64,000 nucleotides of DNA from Ignavibacteria bacterium. GTDB taxonomy: Bacteria; Bacteroidota; Ignavibacteria; Tepidaquicellales; Tepidaquicellaceae. Shown here piece by piece: positions 37,702-46,940 of this stretch (its first letter is position 1; each line of letters opens with the position of its first letter). The translations under genes and the position numbers were made by a program. Below the pieces are notes generated by a model that ran no database searches, was not told the DNA's origin, and worked only from the letters and a program-made list of their open reading frames with translations. Location: the NCBI GenBank assembly GCA_016709315.1, contig JADJMZ010000001.1:310001-374000 (forward strand), given 5' to 3'.

Positions 37702-38190
37702 TTATTCCATCGCTTCTTTCCAGATATGATCCGGAACTAGTTTTTCCATTGTCTGATACATATCGTTGATCTCAGCCGATTTCCTGAAAATCATTCCATT
37801 AGGAATCATAATCACAGGAGATTTTCTCTTTTTCCAACCCTCCGGTTTTACAAGAAATATTGTAGCGCTGTTAACAGTTCCGCCAATAAGGTTCATTTCT
37901 TCTGATATTGTATCAATTTTTTCTGATAATAATTTTGTTCTTAACAATGAATTATTAAGAGTTTTCAGACCTTTCTTCCCGACATTGAATTCGAATGTAT
38001 TCGTCTTTCCGTTTTTTGTAAATTCCAGTTTTGAATTTCCTTCTGTGTTTATCTGTAATATATAATTGTACTGATATTCAGGAGAGACCGGACCGGTATT
38101 GTGATAATAAGATATGCCTGTCCATTTATACTGAGCGCTGGCTGAGTAAGAAATGAAAGAAAACAATATCAATAATAAGATTTTTTTCAT
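37702..38190 (-). CDS. Secreted hypothetical protein, paralogue 1
   Basis: 162 residues. Signal peptide ILLLILFSFISYSASAQ, then a small beta-rich domain of unknown family. It shares the block GPVSPEYQYNYILQINTEGN and a TFEFNVGKKGLKTLN segment with the next gene upstream, so the two are tandem duplicates. Likely periplasmic or secreted. No enzymatic motif or cysteine pair. Six bases separate the two genes. Confidence 0.75.
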   Translation of the reverse strand: MKKILLLILFSFISYSASAQYKWTGISYYHNTGPVSPEYQYNYILQINTEGNSKLEFTKNGKTNTFEFNVGKKGLKTLNNSLLRTKLLSEKIDTISEEMNLIGGTVNSATIFLVKPEGWKKRKSPVIMIPNGMIFRKSAEINDMYQTMEKLVPDHIWKEAME

Positions 38191-38196
38191 AAATTT

Positions 38197-38712
38197 TTAT
38201 TCTCCTTTTGCTTTTTTCCAGACATCTGCCGGAACTGAATTTTCAATAGTTTTAAAAAGGTTGTTTATACTTGAGCTATATAGTTCTTTTACCTGAGATG
38301 GAACAATTATTACTTCCGGTCTTGCATCCAGATCAGGTGACTGCCATTTTGTGATTGTAATACTTCTTTCCGGACCTCCGACGGTTGCATTTTCTGAAGC
38401 AATCTCATCCGGTCTTAATATGAAAACTTTGCTTTTTGTAAGAGCTTTGTTAATCTTCTTCAGACATTTTTTGCTTACATTAAAATCAAACTCATTTATT
38501 ACTGAAGATTTTGTGTAATAGAGTTTTCCTGAACCGCTTTCACCTATGTCAATAGTATAATTATACTGATACTCAGGTGAGACGGGACCTTTTGAGTATG
38601 AACTTGATATAGATGACCATCTGCTGCTTTGTGAAAATGAAATCCCGGATGCAGATAAAATAATAAATATTAACAGAAGTTTTTTAAGCATGATTTTATT
38701 GATTGCTGACAA
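38197..38712 (-). CDS. Secreted hypothetical protein, paralogue 2
   Basis: 171 residues. Signal peptide (KKLLLIFIILSASGISFSQ), then the same fold as the neighbouring paralogue: GPVSPEYQYNYTIDIGESGS, NEFDFNVSKKCLKKIN and a matching C-terminal helix (LFKTIENSVPADVWKKA). The two have diverged elsewhere. First gene of a two-gene minus-strand unit facing away from dnaN. Function unknown. Confidence 0.75.
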   Translation of the reverse strand: MSAINKIMLKKLLLIFIILSASGISFSQSSRWSSISSSYSKGPVSPEYQYNYTIDIGESGSGKLYYTKSSVINEFDFNVSKKCLKKINKALTKSKVFILRPDEIASENATVGGPERSITITKWQSPDLDARPEVIIVPSQVKELYSSSINNLFKTIENSVPADVWKKAKGE

Positions 38713-38787
38713 GTTAAATTATTAAAACAAAATTTAAAATACCTTTAGTCATAATTATCATTGTCATAAATATATAGAGAATATTTT

Positions 38788-39163
38788 ACGCAGATTTACG
38801 CAGATGATCTCCCGCAGATTTACGCAGATGATCTCTCGCAGATTTATACAGATGATCTCCCGCAGATTTACTCAGATGATCTCCGCGAGATCTCGCAGAT
38901 GATCTCCCGCAGATGACGATGATCTCCCGCAGATACGCAGATCTCCGAGTACAGATGATCTCCCGCAGATTTACGCAGATGATCTCCCGCAGATTTACGC
39001 AGATGATCTCCCGCAGATTTACGCAGATGATCTCCCGCAGATTTACGCAGATGATCTCCCGCAGATTTACGCAGATGATCTCCCGCAGATTTACGCAGAT
39101 GATCTCCCGCAAATTTATGCAGATGATCTCCCGCAGATTTACGCAGATGATCTCTCGCTGATG
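38788..39163. repeat. 24-bp tandem repeat array upstream of dnaN
   Basis: Unit GATGATCTCCCGCAGATTTACGCA. About nine near-perfect copies run from about 38955 to 39163, with several degenerate copies to the left. Each unit holds one GATC. Because 24 is a multiple of 3, both strands appear as open frames with 8-residue repeats (plus: MISRRFTQ; minus: REIICVNL); these are almost certainly not genes. Similar non-tandem text (TTCTGCGAATATCTGCGAGA) occurs near 50.79 kb. Confidence 0.9.
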
Positions 39164-39199
39164 AACGCTGAAAAACTAATTTTCAAACAAATCAATGAA

Positions 39200-39230
39200 T
39201 TGAAAATAGCACATTAAATATGTATTTTTG
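39200..39230 (+). promoter_or_regulatory. Putative dnaN promoter
   Basis: TTG at 39200-39202 and TATTTTTG at 39223-39230, 20 bp apart, match the Bacteroidota -33/-7 pattern. The box covers the TTG at 39228 that would otherwise be a possible start, favouring ATG 39261. Confidence 0.6.
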
Positions 39231-39260
39231 AATCAATTTAAGAAAAAAACACCACAGCAA

Positions 39261-40400
39261 ATGAAATTTTCTGTTACCGGCGATAAGCTTGTTGATGCCT
39301 TATCAAAGTTGAATTCAGTTATTCCGACCCGCTCTCCGCTTCCGATACTCGATAATATTTTATTTGAGCTGAACGGGAACGAACTTAAACTTCTTGCTTC
39401 TGATCTTGAAATTTTTATCAGAACCACGCTTGAAGTGGACGGAAAGAAAGACGGGAAGGTAGCTATTCCCGCAAAAAGACTTCTGGATATATCCCGTACT
39501 CTTACTACAGCGTCTCTTACACTGGATGTCAATGATAAAAACAGAATCTCAATAAAGACAACAAACGGAAAGTATTCAATCGGAGGCGAGCCGGCCGAAG
39601 ATTTTCCCGTACCGGAAGAGAAAGCTGAACTTCACAGACTCGAGCTTGACGGACAGATGATGAAAAGATGCCTTGCAAAAACAATTCATGCAGTAAATAC
39701 GGATGAACTCAGAAGGAATATGTCCGGAGTATTAATGGATGTCAATCAGAATGAGCTTAAGTTTGTAGCTACAGACGGGTTCAGACTTGCAAAAATAATC
39801 AAAGACAATTTCAAACCGCAGGGAGAAGTGGAAGAAAAGATTATTATTCCGCTAAAGACAGGAAACATAATTCTAAAGCTGAACAACAATGATGACACAA
39901 TACTTGAATTTGATGATATTGATCTCAAAGTTACATTTGCAGGTATAGAAATATATTCAAAACTGATAGATGATACTTTCCCGAGTTACGAAAATGTAAT
40001 ACCTAAGGATAACGACAAGAAGTTAAAGATCAAAAAAAGCGAATTGTCGGATTCATTAAGAAGGGCTCTTATCTTTGCAGATGCTGTTACTAAGCGTGTA
40101 AAACTTGAAATAACAAACAATTCCATTCAGATCAAAGCTGATAATCCGGAGATCGGGTCGGAAGGCGAAGAAACTATAGAATGCAGTTTTATAAGTAATG
40201 ACGGGCAGGAAGATTTTGACAAGACTCCTTTTGTAATTGCATTCAATTCAGGATATCTTCTTGATGCAGTATCTCAGATGGAGACTGATGAGATCAATGT
40301 AAGTTTCGGAAGTCCTTCAAAAGCAGCAATAGCAACACCTTCGGAGCAATTAGCGAATGAAAACTTCATTGAATTAATAATGCCTGTCAGGGTAGGATAA
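39261..40400 (+). CDS. dnaN: DNA polymerase III sliding clamp (beta subunit)
   Basis: 379 residues from ATG 39261 (MKFSVTGDKLVDALSKLNSV). The frame extends 11 codons further to a TTG at 39228, but that overlaps a promoter-like box. Ring-shaped dimeric clamp that tethers replicative polymerase. Domain motifs: RSPLPILDNILFEL, YSIGGEPAEDFPVP, ELRRNMSGVLMDV, and the C-terminal ENFIELIMPVRVG matching the canonical end. Followed by recF, DUF721 and gyrB, the usual origin-linked order, though dnaA is not upstream. Confidence 0.96.
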   Translation: MKFSVTGDKLVDALSKLNSVIPTRSPLPILDNILFELNGNELKLLASDLEIFIRTTLEVDGKKDGKVAIPAKRLLDISRTLTTASLTLDVNDKNRISIKTTNGKYSIGGEPAEDFPVPEEKAELHRLELDGQMMKRCLAKTIHAVNTDELRRNMSGVLMDVNQNELKFVATDGFRLAKIIKDNFKPQGEVEEKIIIPLKTGNIILKLNNNDDTILEFDDIDLKVTFAGIEIYSKLIDDTFPSYENVIPKDNDKKLKIKKSELSDSLRRALIFADAVTKRVKLEITNNSIQIKADNPEIGSEGEETIECSFISNDGQEDFDKTPFVIAFNSGYLLDAVSQMETDEINVSFGSPSKAAIATPSEQLANENFIELIMPVRVG

Positions 40401-40543
40401 TCCGGACAACCGGTAATGAAATAAAAATTTCCGGGATCATGATCCGGTTATAAATTTATAACCTTTATTTCGTGAATATTAAGTTTAAGTAAAGATCAAA
40501 TTAGAAAAATACGAGTTGGTTTTTTACAATGCATTAAAATAAA

Positions 40544-41749
40544 ATGATTTTAAAAAAGATCGTATTAAAAAATTTCAGGAATTATGATAAGCAGGAACTG
40601 ATATTCAATGATAAATTTAATTTTATATACGGGAATAACGGACAGGGAAAGACCAACATACTTGAAGGGATCTCTTACTCGGCATTCGGAAAAAGTTTTT
40701 TAGGATCGGCTGAAGCGGATTGCGTCAGATTCGGTGAAAATGAATTTCACATTGAATCGGAGTTTGAAAATGATCTTGAAAATATTGATCACATAGTTAT
40801 AAGTTACAGTCTGAATCCCAGATTAAAATCCATTCACAGAAATAAAGAAAAAGTTACGGCATTATCTTCTGAAATTTTCGGCAGGTATCCAATGGTTTAC
40901 CTTTCTCCTAAAAGTCTGAGCATTACTTACGGAAATCCTTCGGACAGAAGAAAGTTCTTTGATATACTGATTTCACAGGCAAGCAGACTTTATCTTGACC
41001 ATCTGAGAGAGTTTGCAAAAATCCTCAAGCAGAAAAACGCGCTGCTGAAAAATTATTCAGTTTATAAAAAATATACATATAAGGAGCTGAGAGATCTACT
41101 GAGTTCCTACAACGAAAAATTTTCAGAAGTATCGGCGCAGATAATTTTCAGAAGACTTAATTTTTTAAAAGAGTTTAAAAGTTATTTCGAAAAAAATTTT
41201 TCTTTTTTGCTTCTTCAGAATCATAAAGGTTATATTAATTACAATTCGGATGTATTCGGAGAAATAACCACAGGTTCGGATACCGCTGATACTGATTTTA
41301 TCAGGAATAAACTCGGAAAGCATATTGAAGAAACGGCGGATGAAGAAATAGCAAGAGCAATAACACTTTCAGGTCCTCAGAGAGATGATTATGTTTTCAG
41401 ACTGAATAAAACTGAATCAGGTAGCAGCCGTGAAATAAATTTGAAGGAAGCTTTTGAAATCAAATACTTTGCATCACAGGGAGAGCATAAAACCTTTGTT
41501 GTCGCTCTTAAGCTGGCTGAATATGATTATCTTAAGGATAAAAAATCCACAAGCCCTGTGCTTTTGCTTGATGATGTACTGTCCGAACTCGATGAAAACA
41601 GGGTTTCAAAAATAATTTCTCATTTAAAAGATTACGGTCAGATATTTCTGACCACTACAGGGAAAAATTATAATGATAACCTGAAGCAGTTTTATTCCGA
41701 AGAAGAAATTTCCGTTTTTAAAATTGATAACGGGAAAACAGTAGAATGA
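40544..41749 (+). CDS. recF: RecF recombination protein
   Basis: 401 residues. SMC-like ATPase that loads RecA at gapped DNA. Walker A in YGNNGQGKTNILEGISY, the signature-like stretch LSGPQRDDYVFRLN, and Walker B VLLLDDVLSELDENR. The coiled-coil/insertion region is short, as in RecF. It overlaps the next gene by 4 bp. The 143-bp gap after dnaN contains CCGGGATCATGATCCGG, an almost perfect palindrome of unknown role. Confidence 0.95.
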   Translation: MILKKIVLKNFRNYDKQELIFNDKFNFIYGNNGQGKTNILEGISYSAFGKSFLGSAEADCVRFGENEFHIESEFENDLENIDHIVISYSLNPRLKSIHRNKEKVTALSSEIFGRYPMVYLSPKSLSITYGNPSDRRKFFDILISQASRLYLDHLREFAKILKQKNALLKNYSVYKKYTYKELRDLLSSYNEKFSEVSAQIIFRRLNFLKEFKSYFEKNFSFLLLQNHKGYINYNSDVFGEITTGSDTADTDFIRNKLGKHIEETADEEIARAITLSGPQRDDYVFRLNKTESGSSREINLKEAFEIKYFASQGEHKTFVVALKLAEYDYLKDKKSTSPVLLLDDVLSELDENRVSKIISHLKDYGQIFLTTTGKNYNDNLKQFYSEEEISVFKIDNGKTVE

Positions 41750-42057
41750 AAAACATAGATACGAAGACAAGATTTAATAAAACAGTGAGTTTAAAAAGCG
41801 AACTCGACGTATTCATGGATTATATCGGTCTTGATGCAAAAATGCAGGAGTTAAAGATACTTGATGTCTGGAGTGATTGTGTCGGAAAAACAATTGCGCA
41901 ATATTCCACACCTGTAGAATTAAGAAAAAATAAATTATTGGTAAGGGTTGAAAATGCGGCATGGAGATTTGAACTTTCAATGAAGAAAGAGGAAATAATT
42001 TCCAGGCTGAACGACAATTTCCGGAAAAAACTAATTAAAGAAATAATTTTTATATAA
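41746..42057 (+). CDS. DUF721 (DciA-like) protein
   Basis: 103 residues. DUF721 core: LKILDVWSDCVGKTIAQYST, then KNKLLVRVENAAWRFELSM. DciA-type proteins in this family help load the replicative helicase DnaB in bacteria lacking DnaC (family knowledge). Its position between recF and gyrB, overlapping recF by 4 bp, is the common one. Small and basic at the C-terminus. Confidence 0.85.
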   Translation: MKNIDTKTRFNKTVSLKSELDVFMDYIGLDAKMQELKILDVWSDCVGKTIAQYSTPVELRKNKLLVRVENAAWRFELSMKKEEIISRLNDNFRKKLIKEIIFI

Positions 42058-42068
42058 GTAAAAAAACT

Positions 42069-44054
42069 ATGGCAAAAAACAAAACTGAAAAGGAAGAAGA
42101 ATACGGTGCGGGTGATATACAGGTTTTAAAAGGTCTTGAACACGTTAGAAAAAGACCGGCGATGTATATCGGTGATATCTCCACAAGAGGTTTGCATCAT
42201 CTGGCTTACGAAGTAATTGATAACGCCATTGATGAAGCTCTTGCGGGTTATTGTGACAAGATTACACTAACAATAAATAAAAACGGTTCCGTTACTGTAA
42301 CTGATAACGGCCGGGGAATTCCTACTGATATTCATCCGACTGAGAAAATATCTGCTTTGGAAGTTGTTATGACACAGCTTAATGCCGGAGGTAAATTCAA
42401 CAGAGACAGTTATAAAGTTTCAGGCGGTCTGCACGGAGTTGGTGTCTCAGTAGTAAATGCGCTGAGCGAATATCTTGAAGCTGAGATTGTCCGCGACGGA
42501 AAAGTTTATTATCAGAAATATAAAAGAGGCGCTCCTGAAGCTAAAGTAAAAGTTATAGGAAATGCAAAAAAGACAGGAACGAAAGTAACTTTTTATCCGG
42601 ACAGTGAAATTTTTAAGGTAATAAATTTTAAATATGAGACAATAGAAGAAAGACTGAGAGAGCTTGCATATCTGAATAAGGATCTTTCCATTTCAATAAA
42701 AGACGACAGGGAAAAAGACAAAGAAGCCGAATTTCATTTCAAAGGCGGATTAGTTGATTTCGTTAAATATCTGGATGAATCGGAAAAATCAATTTCCGGA
42801 AAACCAATATTCATCAGCGGAGACAGGGAAAATGTACAGGTGGAAGTTGCTTTTCAGTACAATGAATCTTACAATGACAACACATACACATTTGTAAATA
42901 ATATCAATACACATGAGGGCGGAACACATCTTGAAGGATTCAAAGCCGCTCTAACCAGAACTCTGAATAATTACGCAACAAAGAATAATCTCATCAAGAA
43001 TGACAAAATAACTCTTACGGGGGATGATTTCCGGGAAGGACTTACATGTGTAATCAGCATTAAGGTGCCTGAACCTCAGTTTGAAGGTCAGACAAAAACC
43101 AAACTCGGTAACAGTGAAGTCAAAGGTATAGTACAGTCGGTAACAGGAGAAAGTCTGGGAAATTATCTCGATGAAAATCCGTCCATTGCAAAAAAGATAA
43201 TTGAAAAATGTATTCTGGCTTCTGAAGCAAGACTTGCCGCCAGGTTAGCGAAAGATCTTACAAGACGAAAGAACGCACTTGATCTTGGCGGACTTCCGGG
43301 TAAGCTTGCTGACTGCTCTATCAAGGACCCTTCACAGTGCGAACTTTACCTTGTAGAAGGAGATTCCGCAGGCGGCTCTGCAAAACAAGGAAGAGACAGA
43401 AGATTTCAGGCAATACTTCCGCTGAGAGGAAAAATTCTGAATGTGGAGAAAGCGAGGATTGATAAAGTTCTGGCTAATGAAGAAATCAGATCAATAATTA
43501 CAGCTATCGGAGCAGGACTTGGGAATTCAGATGAATTCAACGAATCGAAGATCAGATATGATAAAATAATTTTAATGTGCGACGCCGACATTGACGGATC
43601 ACATATCAGAACTCTGCTGCTTACTTTCTTTTACAGACACATGAGAGAGATAATAGAAACTGAAAGATTATATATTGCGCAGCCGCCTTTGTATAAAATT
43701 AAAAAGGGAAAGACCGAACTTTACGCTTATGATGAAAATGAAAGAGAAGAAATTCTGAAATCAATGAAAGCAGATAAATCGGCTGTTGTTATTGAAAGCA
43801 GCGAGGAATCTGAAACTCCTGTAACCGGAAGCAATAAAGGAATTACGATTTCAAGATTTAAAGGTCTTGGAGAAATGAATCCTGAGCAGCTCTGGACTAC
43901 GACTATGAATCCGGAAACCCGCACAATTATATTGGTAACAAATGAGAATGCCGCTGCTGCTCATAATATTTTTAAAGTATTAATGGGTGAAGAAGTAGAG
44001 CCGAGAAGAAAGTTTATCGAAGAAAATGCTAAATACGCTAAACTGGATGTTTAA
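42069..44054 (+). CDS. gyrB: DNA gyrase subunit B
   Basis: 661 residues. ATPase subunit of gyrase. GHKL ATP site: EVIDNAIDEALAGYCD, VTDNGRGIPTDIH, GGLHGVGVSVVNALS. Transducer near QTKTKLGNSEVKG. Toprim: LYLVEGDSAGGSAKQGRDR and MCDADIDGSHIRTLLLTFF. The C-terminal NPEQLWTTTMNPETRTI is canonical. The gyrB rather than parE assignment rests on its place after recF; the two are otherwise similar. Confidence 0.95.
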   Translation: MAKNKTEKEEEYGAGDIQVLKGLEHVRKRPAMYIGDISTRGLHHLAYEVIDNAIDEALAGYCDKITLTINKNGSVTVTDNGRGIPTDIHPTEKISALEVVMTQLNAGGKFNRDSYKVSGGLHGVGVSVVNALSEYLEAEIVRDGKVYYQKYKRGAPEAKVKVIGNAKKTGTKVTFYPDSEIFKVINFKYETIEERLRELAYLNKDLSISIKDDREKDKEAEFHFKGGLVDFVKYLDESEKSISGKPIFISGDRENVQVEVAFQYNESYNDNTYTFVNNINTHEGGTHLEGFKAALTRTLNNYATKNNLIKNDKITLTGDDFREGLTCVISIKVPEPQFEGQTKTKLGNSEVKGIVQSVTGESLGNYLDENPSIAKKIIEKCILASEARLAARLAKDLTRRKNALDLGGLPGKLADCSIKDPSQCELYLVEGDSAGGSAKQGRDRRFQAILPLRGKILNVEKARIDKVLANEEIRSIITAIGAGLGNSDEFNESKIRYDKIILMCDADIDGSHIRTLLLTFFYRHMREIIETERLYIAQPPLYKIKKGKTELYAYDENEREEILKSMKADKSAVVIESSEESETPVTGSNKGITISRFKGLGEMNPEQLWTTTMNPETRTIILVTNENAAAAHNIFKVLMGEEVEPRRKFIEENAKYAKLDV

Positions 44055-44078
44055 GAAATTAATTTTAAATAATAAAGT

Positions 44079-44909
44079 TTGCCGGAAATAATTAAAGCTG
44101 TTATACTAGGTATCATTCAGGGATTGACGGAATTCATTCCTATCAGCAGCACAGCGCACCTTAGAGTTATACCGGCTCTGCTCGGCTGGAAGGATATTGG
44201 AGCCGCTTACACTGCTGTAATTCAGATTGGTACTCTGATTGCAACATTGATTTATTTTAAAAAAGATATCATTTCACTTACTACCGGATTTTTTCATTCA
44301 ATAAAAAATAAAAATTACTTTTCAGATCCGCATTCCAGAATATTTATTTTAATAATAATTGGTACTATTCCTATAGGTATATGCGGTTTGTTTTTGAAAA
44401 AATTCATTGAAGGAGATGCAAGGGGTCTTTACGTGATTGCAGCAGCCCTGATAATTCTTGCAGTGATACTTTTCATTGCGGAAAAAGCAGGTTCGATGAA
44501 AAAAGATTTTTCCCAAATTACTGTTAAAGACGGGATTATTATCGGATTGGCTCAGGCGCTCGCTCTTATTCCGGGAAGTTCAAGGAGTGGAGTCACAATT
44601 ACCGCCGGACTTTTCACCGGTCTCAAAAGAGAAGCTGCTGCAAGATATTCCTTTCTTCTGAGTATTCCCGCAATAGCATTAAGCGGTCTATATGAGCTTT
44701 ATAAAGAAAGGGCGGTTTTACTTAATGAAAATATGTTAGGTCTTACAGTTGCAACAGTAGTTTCTGGAATTGTAGGTTATATGTCTATAGCTTTCCTGAT
44801 TACATTTCTTAAAACAAGAAGCAATCTGATTTTTATTGTTTACAGGATCATACTCGGAATAATTATTTTAATCCTCCTTTCTAACGGCGTACTAACAAAT
44901 TTAGAGTAA
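44079..44909 (+). CDS. uppP: Undecaprenyl-diphosphatase (BacA/UppP)
   Basis: 276 residues from a TTG start. Inner-membrane enzyme recycling the lipid carrier of cell-wall synthesis. Family motifs: IQGLTEFIPISSTAHLRV and LIPGSSRSGVTITAGLFTGL, with about eight TM segments. The usual SSSGHL is SSTAHL here, a common variant. It starts 24 bp after gyrB. Confidence 0.95.
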   Translation: MPEIIKAVILGIIQGLTEFIPISSTAHLRVIPALLGWKDIGAAYTAVIQIGTLIATLIYFKKDIISLTTGFFHSIKNKNYFSDPHSRIFILIIIGTIPIGICGLFLKKFIEGDARGLYVIAAALIILAVILFIAEKAGSMKKDFSQITVKDGIIIGLAQALALIPGSSRSGVTITAGLFTGLKREAAARYSFLLSIPAIALSGLYELYKERAVLLNENMLGLTVATVVSGIVGYMSIAFLITFLKTRSNLIFIVYRIILGIIILILLSNGVLTNLE

Positions 44910-45087
44910 ACAACTTCAGCTTTAATGCCGGCTCAAAACTAAGCTTTTATTCCACAGCTTCAGAAGTATCAATCGATTGAGAACAAATTCACATCGATCC
45001 AAAACGTTGAATAGAAGTTTTGTGACAAACTTCTTCAATTGGTTTCCACATCCTTATAATGTAGTGTAATGTTAATTGAAGTTGTAT

Positions 45088-45154
45088 GACCTCCCCCTGC
45101 CCGCCTTCAGCGGGCTTCCCCCTCCTTTCAAAGGAGGGGGATAAGGGGGTGGTC
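45088..45154. repeat. GACCTCCCCCTGC-family inverted repeat
   Basis: GACCTCCCCCTGCCCGCC at one end and GGGGGATAAGGGGGTGGTC at the other, with an internal CCTCCTTTCAAAGGAGG palindrome. It lies in the 460-bp gap after uppP, which otherwise holds no gene. Confidence 0.65.
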
Positions 45155-45341
45155 GCTATGTTTTAAGACAAAATCTTTAAGTGAGAAAGTTTGGGAGGGA
45201 TTAAATTTTAAACCTTAGATATTATTTTTTTTAGATGCAAAATTTAAAAGTTTTTTGCTCATTACAAAACGTTTTGGACTCCATTGAAAACAAATTCAAT
45301 AATCTGAATCATTTGGTATTTACAATTGTTATGCTTACTGT

Positions 45342-45349
45342 TAAATTTG
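45342..45349 (+). promoter_or_regulatory. Putative -7 box upstream of the thioredoxin-like gene
   Basis: TAAATTTG fits TAnnTTTG and lies 20 bp before the ATG; no TTG at the right distance. Confidence 0.3.
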
Positions 45350-45369
45350 ATTAACTTAAATAATCAGAA

Positions 45370-45864
45370 ATGAAAACAGGAAGATTTTTAATAACAATAT
45401 TCTTACTCTTCGTTTTATGCTCAGTAAGTTTCAGTCAGACATATAATTTTATTGACGGAATCAATGCGGCGAAGTCTTTGAACAGGAAAATCATTGTTGA
45501 AATTTTTTCTGATAATGATAACTGGAGTAAGAAAATGGAATCTGAAGTATATTCATCTGCAAAAGTTCAGAGCGCTCTGTCTGATTTCGTTTTTATAAAG
45601 CTTAATGCTGAAAGCAAGGACAAGCAGTCATACAATAAAAAAGAGTACACCTCTTCAGAACTTGCCAAGTCCTTTGGAGCTACCGGTTATCCTACTTTTG
45701 TATTTATGAATCCGGACGGGAGTTTGATTAAATTTAAATACAACTCCGAAGAAGTTTCCAATCTCTCCGGCTTTATAGGCGAATCAGATTTTATAGAAAT
45801 GCTGGGTTTCTTTTTGCAGAATAAATATAAAGATACAGATCTTTCCACTGTGTTTCAGAATTAA
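45370..45864 (+). CDS. Secreted thioredoxin-fold protein lacking the CXXC site
   Basis: 164 residues. Signal peptide FLITIFLLFVLCSVSFSQ. The thioredoxin-like fold is suggested by KIIVEIFSDNDNWSKKMESE and by the cis-proline loop GATGYPTFVFMNPDG. Where the redox CXXC would be, the sequence reads DNWSKKM with no cysteine, so it is probably not a disulfide oxidoreductase. It resembles DUF255/thioredoxin_7-type proteins. Periplasmic. It stands alone. Confidence 0.75.
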   Translation: MKTGRFLITIFLLFVLCSVSFSQTYNFIDGINAAKSLNRKIIVEIFSDNDNWSKKMESEVYSSAKVQSALSDFVFIKLNAESKDKQSYNKKEYTSSELAKSFGATGYPTFVFMNPDGSLIKFKYNSEEVSNLSGFIGESDFIEMLGFFLQNKYKDTDLSTVFQN

Positions 45865-45920
45865 AACACTGCGAAATTATTGTGAGAGGGAATTAATTGC
45901 AAAATTGATTTCCTCTTTTT

Positions 45921-46406
45921 TTATTGTTTAAATTTTTCTTCAAGTTTTTTCAATACATACTCGGGAAGGAATTCTTTTACATTAGCATTAAAGGATGCAA
46001 GTTCTCTGACAAGCGAAGAATTGAGATACGAATATTTTTCATGGGGCATTAAAAATACAGTATTGATTTCAGGATTAAGTTTACGGTTTGTCAGAGACAT
46101 CTGAAATTCGTATTCAAAATCTGAAATAGCCCTTAATCCTCTTATTATAACCCCTGCCTTCTTTTCTTCCGCATACTTTACAAGAAGACCTTCAAAAAAA
46201 TCCACTTCCACATTTTTAAGATGCGATGTTACATTAATCAGCATATCTTTTCTTTCTGATTCGGAAAACATCGGCTTCTTATTCTGATTAACTGCAATTG
46301 TTACTATTACTTTTTCAAACAACCCGGAAGCTCTTTCTATAACATCCAGATGACCGTTTGTAACCGGATCAAAAGTACCGGGATAAATGGAAACAAGTTT
46401 ATTCAT
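45921..46406 (-). CDS. coaD: Phosphopantetheine adenylyltransferase
   Basis: 161 residues. Penultimate step of coenzyme A synthesis. Nucleotidyltransferase motif YPGTFDPVTNGHLDVIERA (TxxH form), IIRGLRAISDFEYEFQM, and the SSxxVRE motif in YSYLNSSLVRELASF. It starts 3 bp after rsmD, a very common pairing. Confidence 0.97.
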   Translation of the reverse strand: MNKLVSIYPGTFDPVTNGHLDVIERASGLFEKVIVTIAVNQNKKPMFSESERKDMLINVTSHLKNVEVDFFEGLLVKYAEEKKAGVIIRGLRAISDFEYEFQMSLTNRKLNPEINTVFLMPHEKYSYLNSSLVRELASFNANVKEFLPEYVLKKLEEKFKQ

Positions 46407-46409
46407 AAT

Positions 46410-46937
46410 TTATTTTTTAAAATCAAATATTGTAAAATTAACCGTACCGATTTTTTTTCTTAAAAATACAAAGTTCTTATAAACATCATTAAGTATAAAA
46501 TTTCCGGAGTGTTCTAACACTGTAAAAGTTTCAAGATTTTTTAAACACTCAATCAACTCTTCATAATGAATGTAATTATACGGAGGATCGCAAAAAATCA
46601 GATCAACCGGCTCATCACTGTAATTTCTGAGAAATGAAACCGAATCAGTTCTTATTGCAATGCATTTATCTTCAGCCCCGAGTTTTTCAATATTCTTATT
46701 TACCAGAGAAACATCCATATCTGCAAAGTAACATTTCTCAGCGCCTCTTGAAACACTTTCTATCCCGAGATTTCCAGTCCCGCAAAATAAATCCATGCAC
46801 CTCATTCCTTCAAAATCCAGATGATTATTCAGAATATTAAACAAGGTTTCTTTTGCCCTGTCGCCAGTAGGTCTTACTTTATTATCAGCCGGTGAAAAAA
46901 GTTTTCGGTTTTTATAGATTCCGGAAATTATCCTCAT
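46410..46937 (-). CDS. rsmD: 16S rRNA (guanine(966)-N2)-methyltransferase RsmD
   Basis: 175 residues. MRIISGIYKNRKLFSP start, RPTGDRAKETLFNIL, MDLFCGTGNLGIESVSRGAE (SAM loop) and the catalytic FCDPPYNYIHYEEL. Methylates G966 of 16S rRNA. It lies 3 bp after the PilM-like gene and directly before coaD. Confidence 0.95.
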   Translation of the reverse strand: MRIISGIYKNRKLFSPADNKVRPTGDRAKETLFNILNNHLDFEGMRCMDLFCGTGNLGIESVSRGAEKCYFADMDVSLVNKNIEKLGAEDKCIAIRTDSVSFLRNYSDEPVDLIFCDPPYNYIHYEELIECLKNLETFTVLEHSGNFILNDVYKNFVFLRKKIGTVNFTIFDFKK

Positions 46938-46940
46938 AGA

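Noticed and set aside
38786..39161. Open frames on both strands with 8-residue repeats (REIICVNL, MISRRFTQ)
   Set aside because: They follow directly from a 24-bp tandem repeat and have no start context or domain.
38786..39163. CRISPR array
   Set aside because: Units are contiguous with no unique spacers, and there are no cas genes in the window.
39228..39260. TTG upstream start for dnaN
   Set aside because: It lies inside a TAnnTTTG promoter box and the added residues are not family-like.
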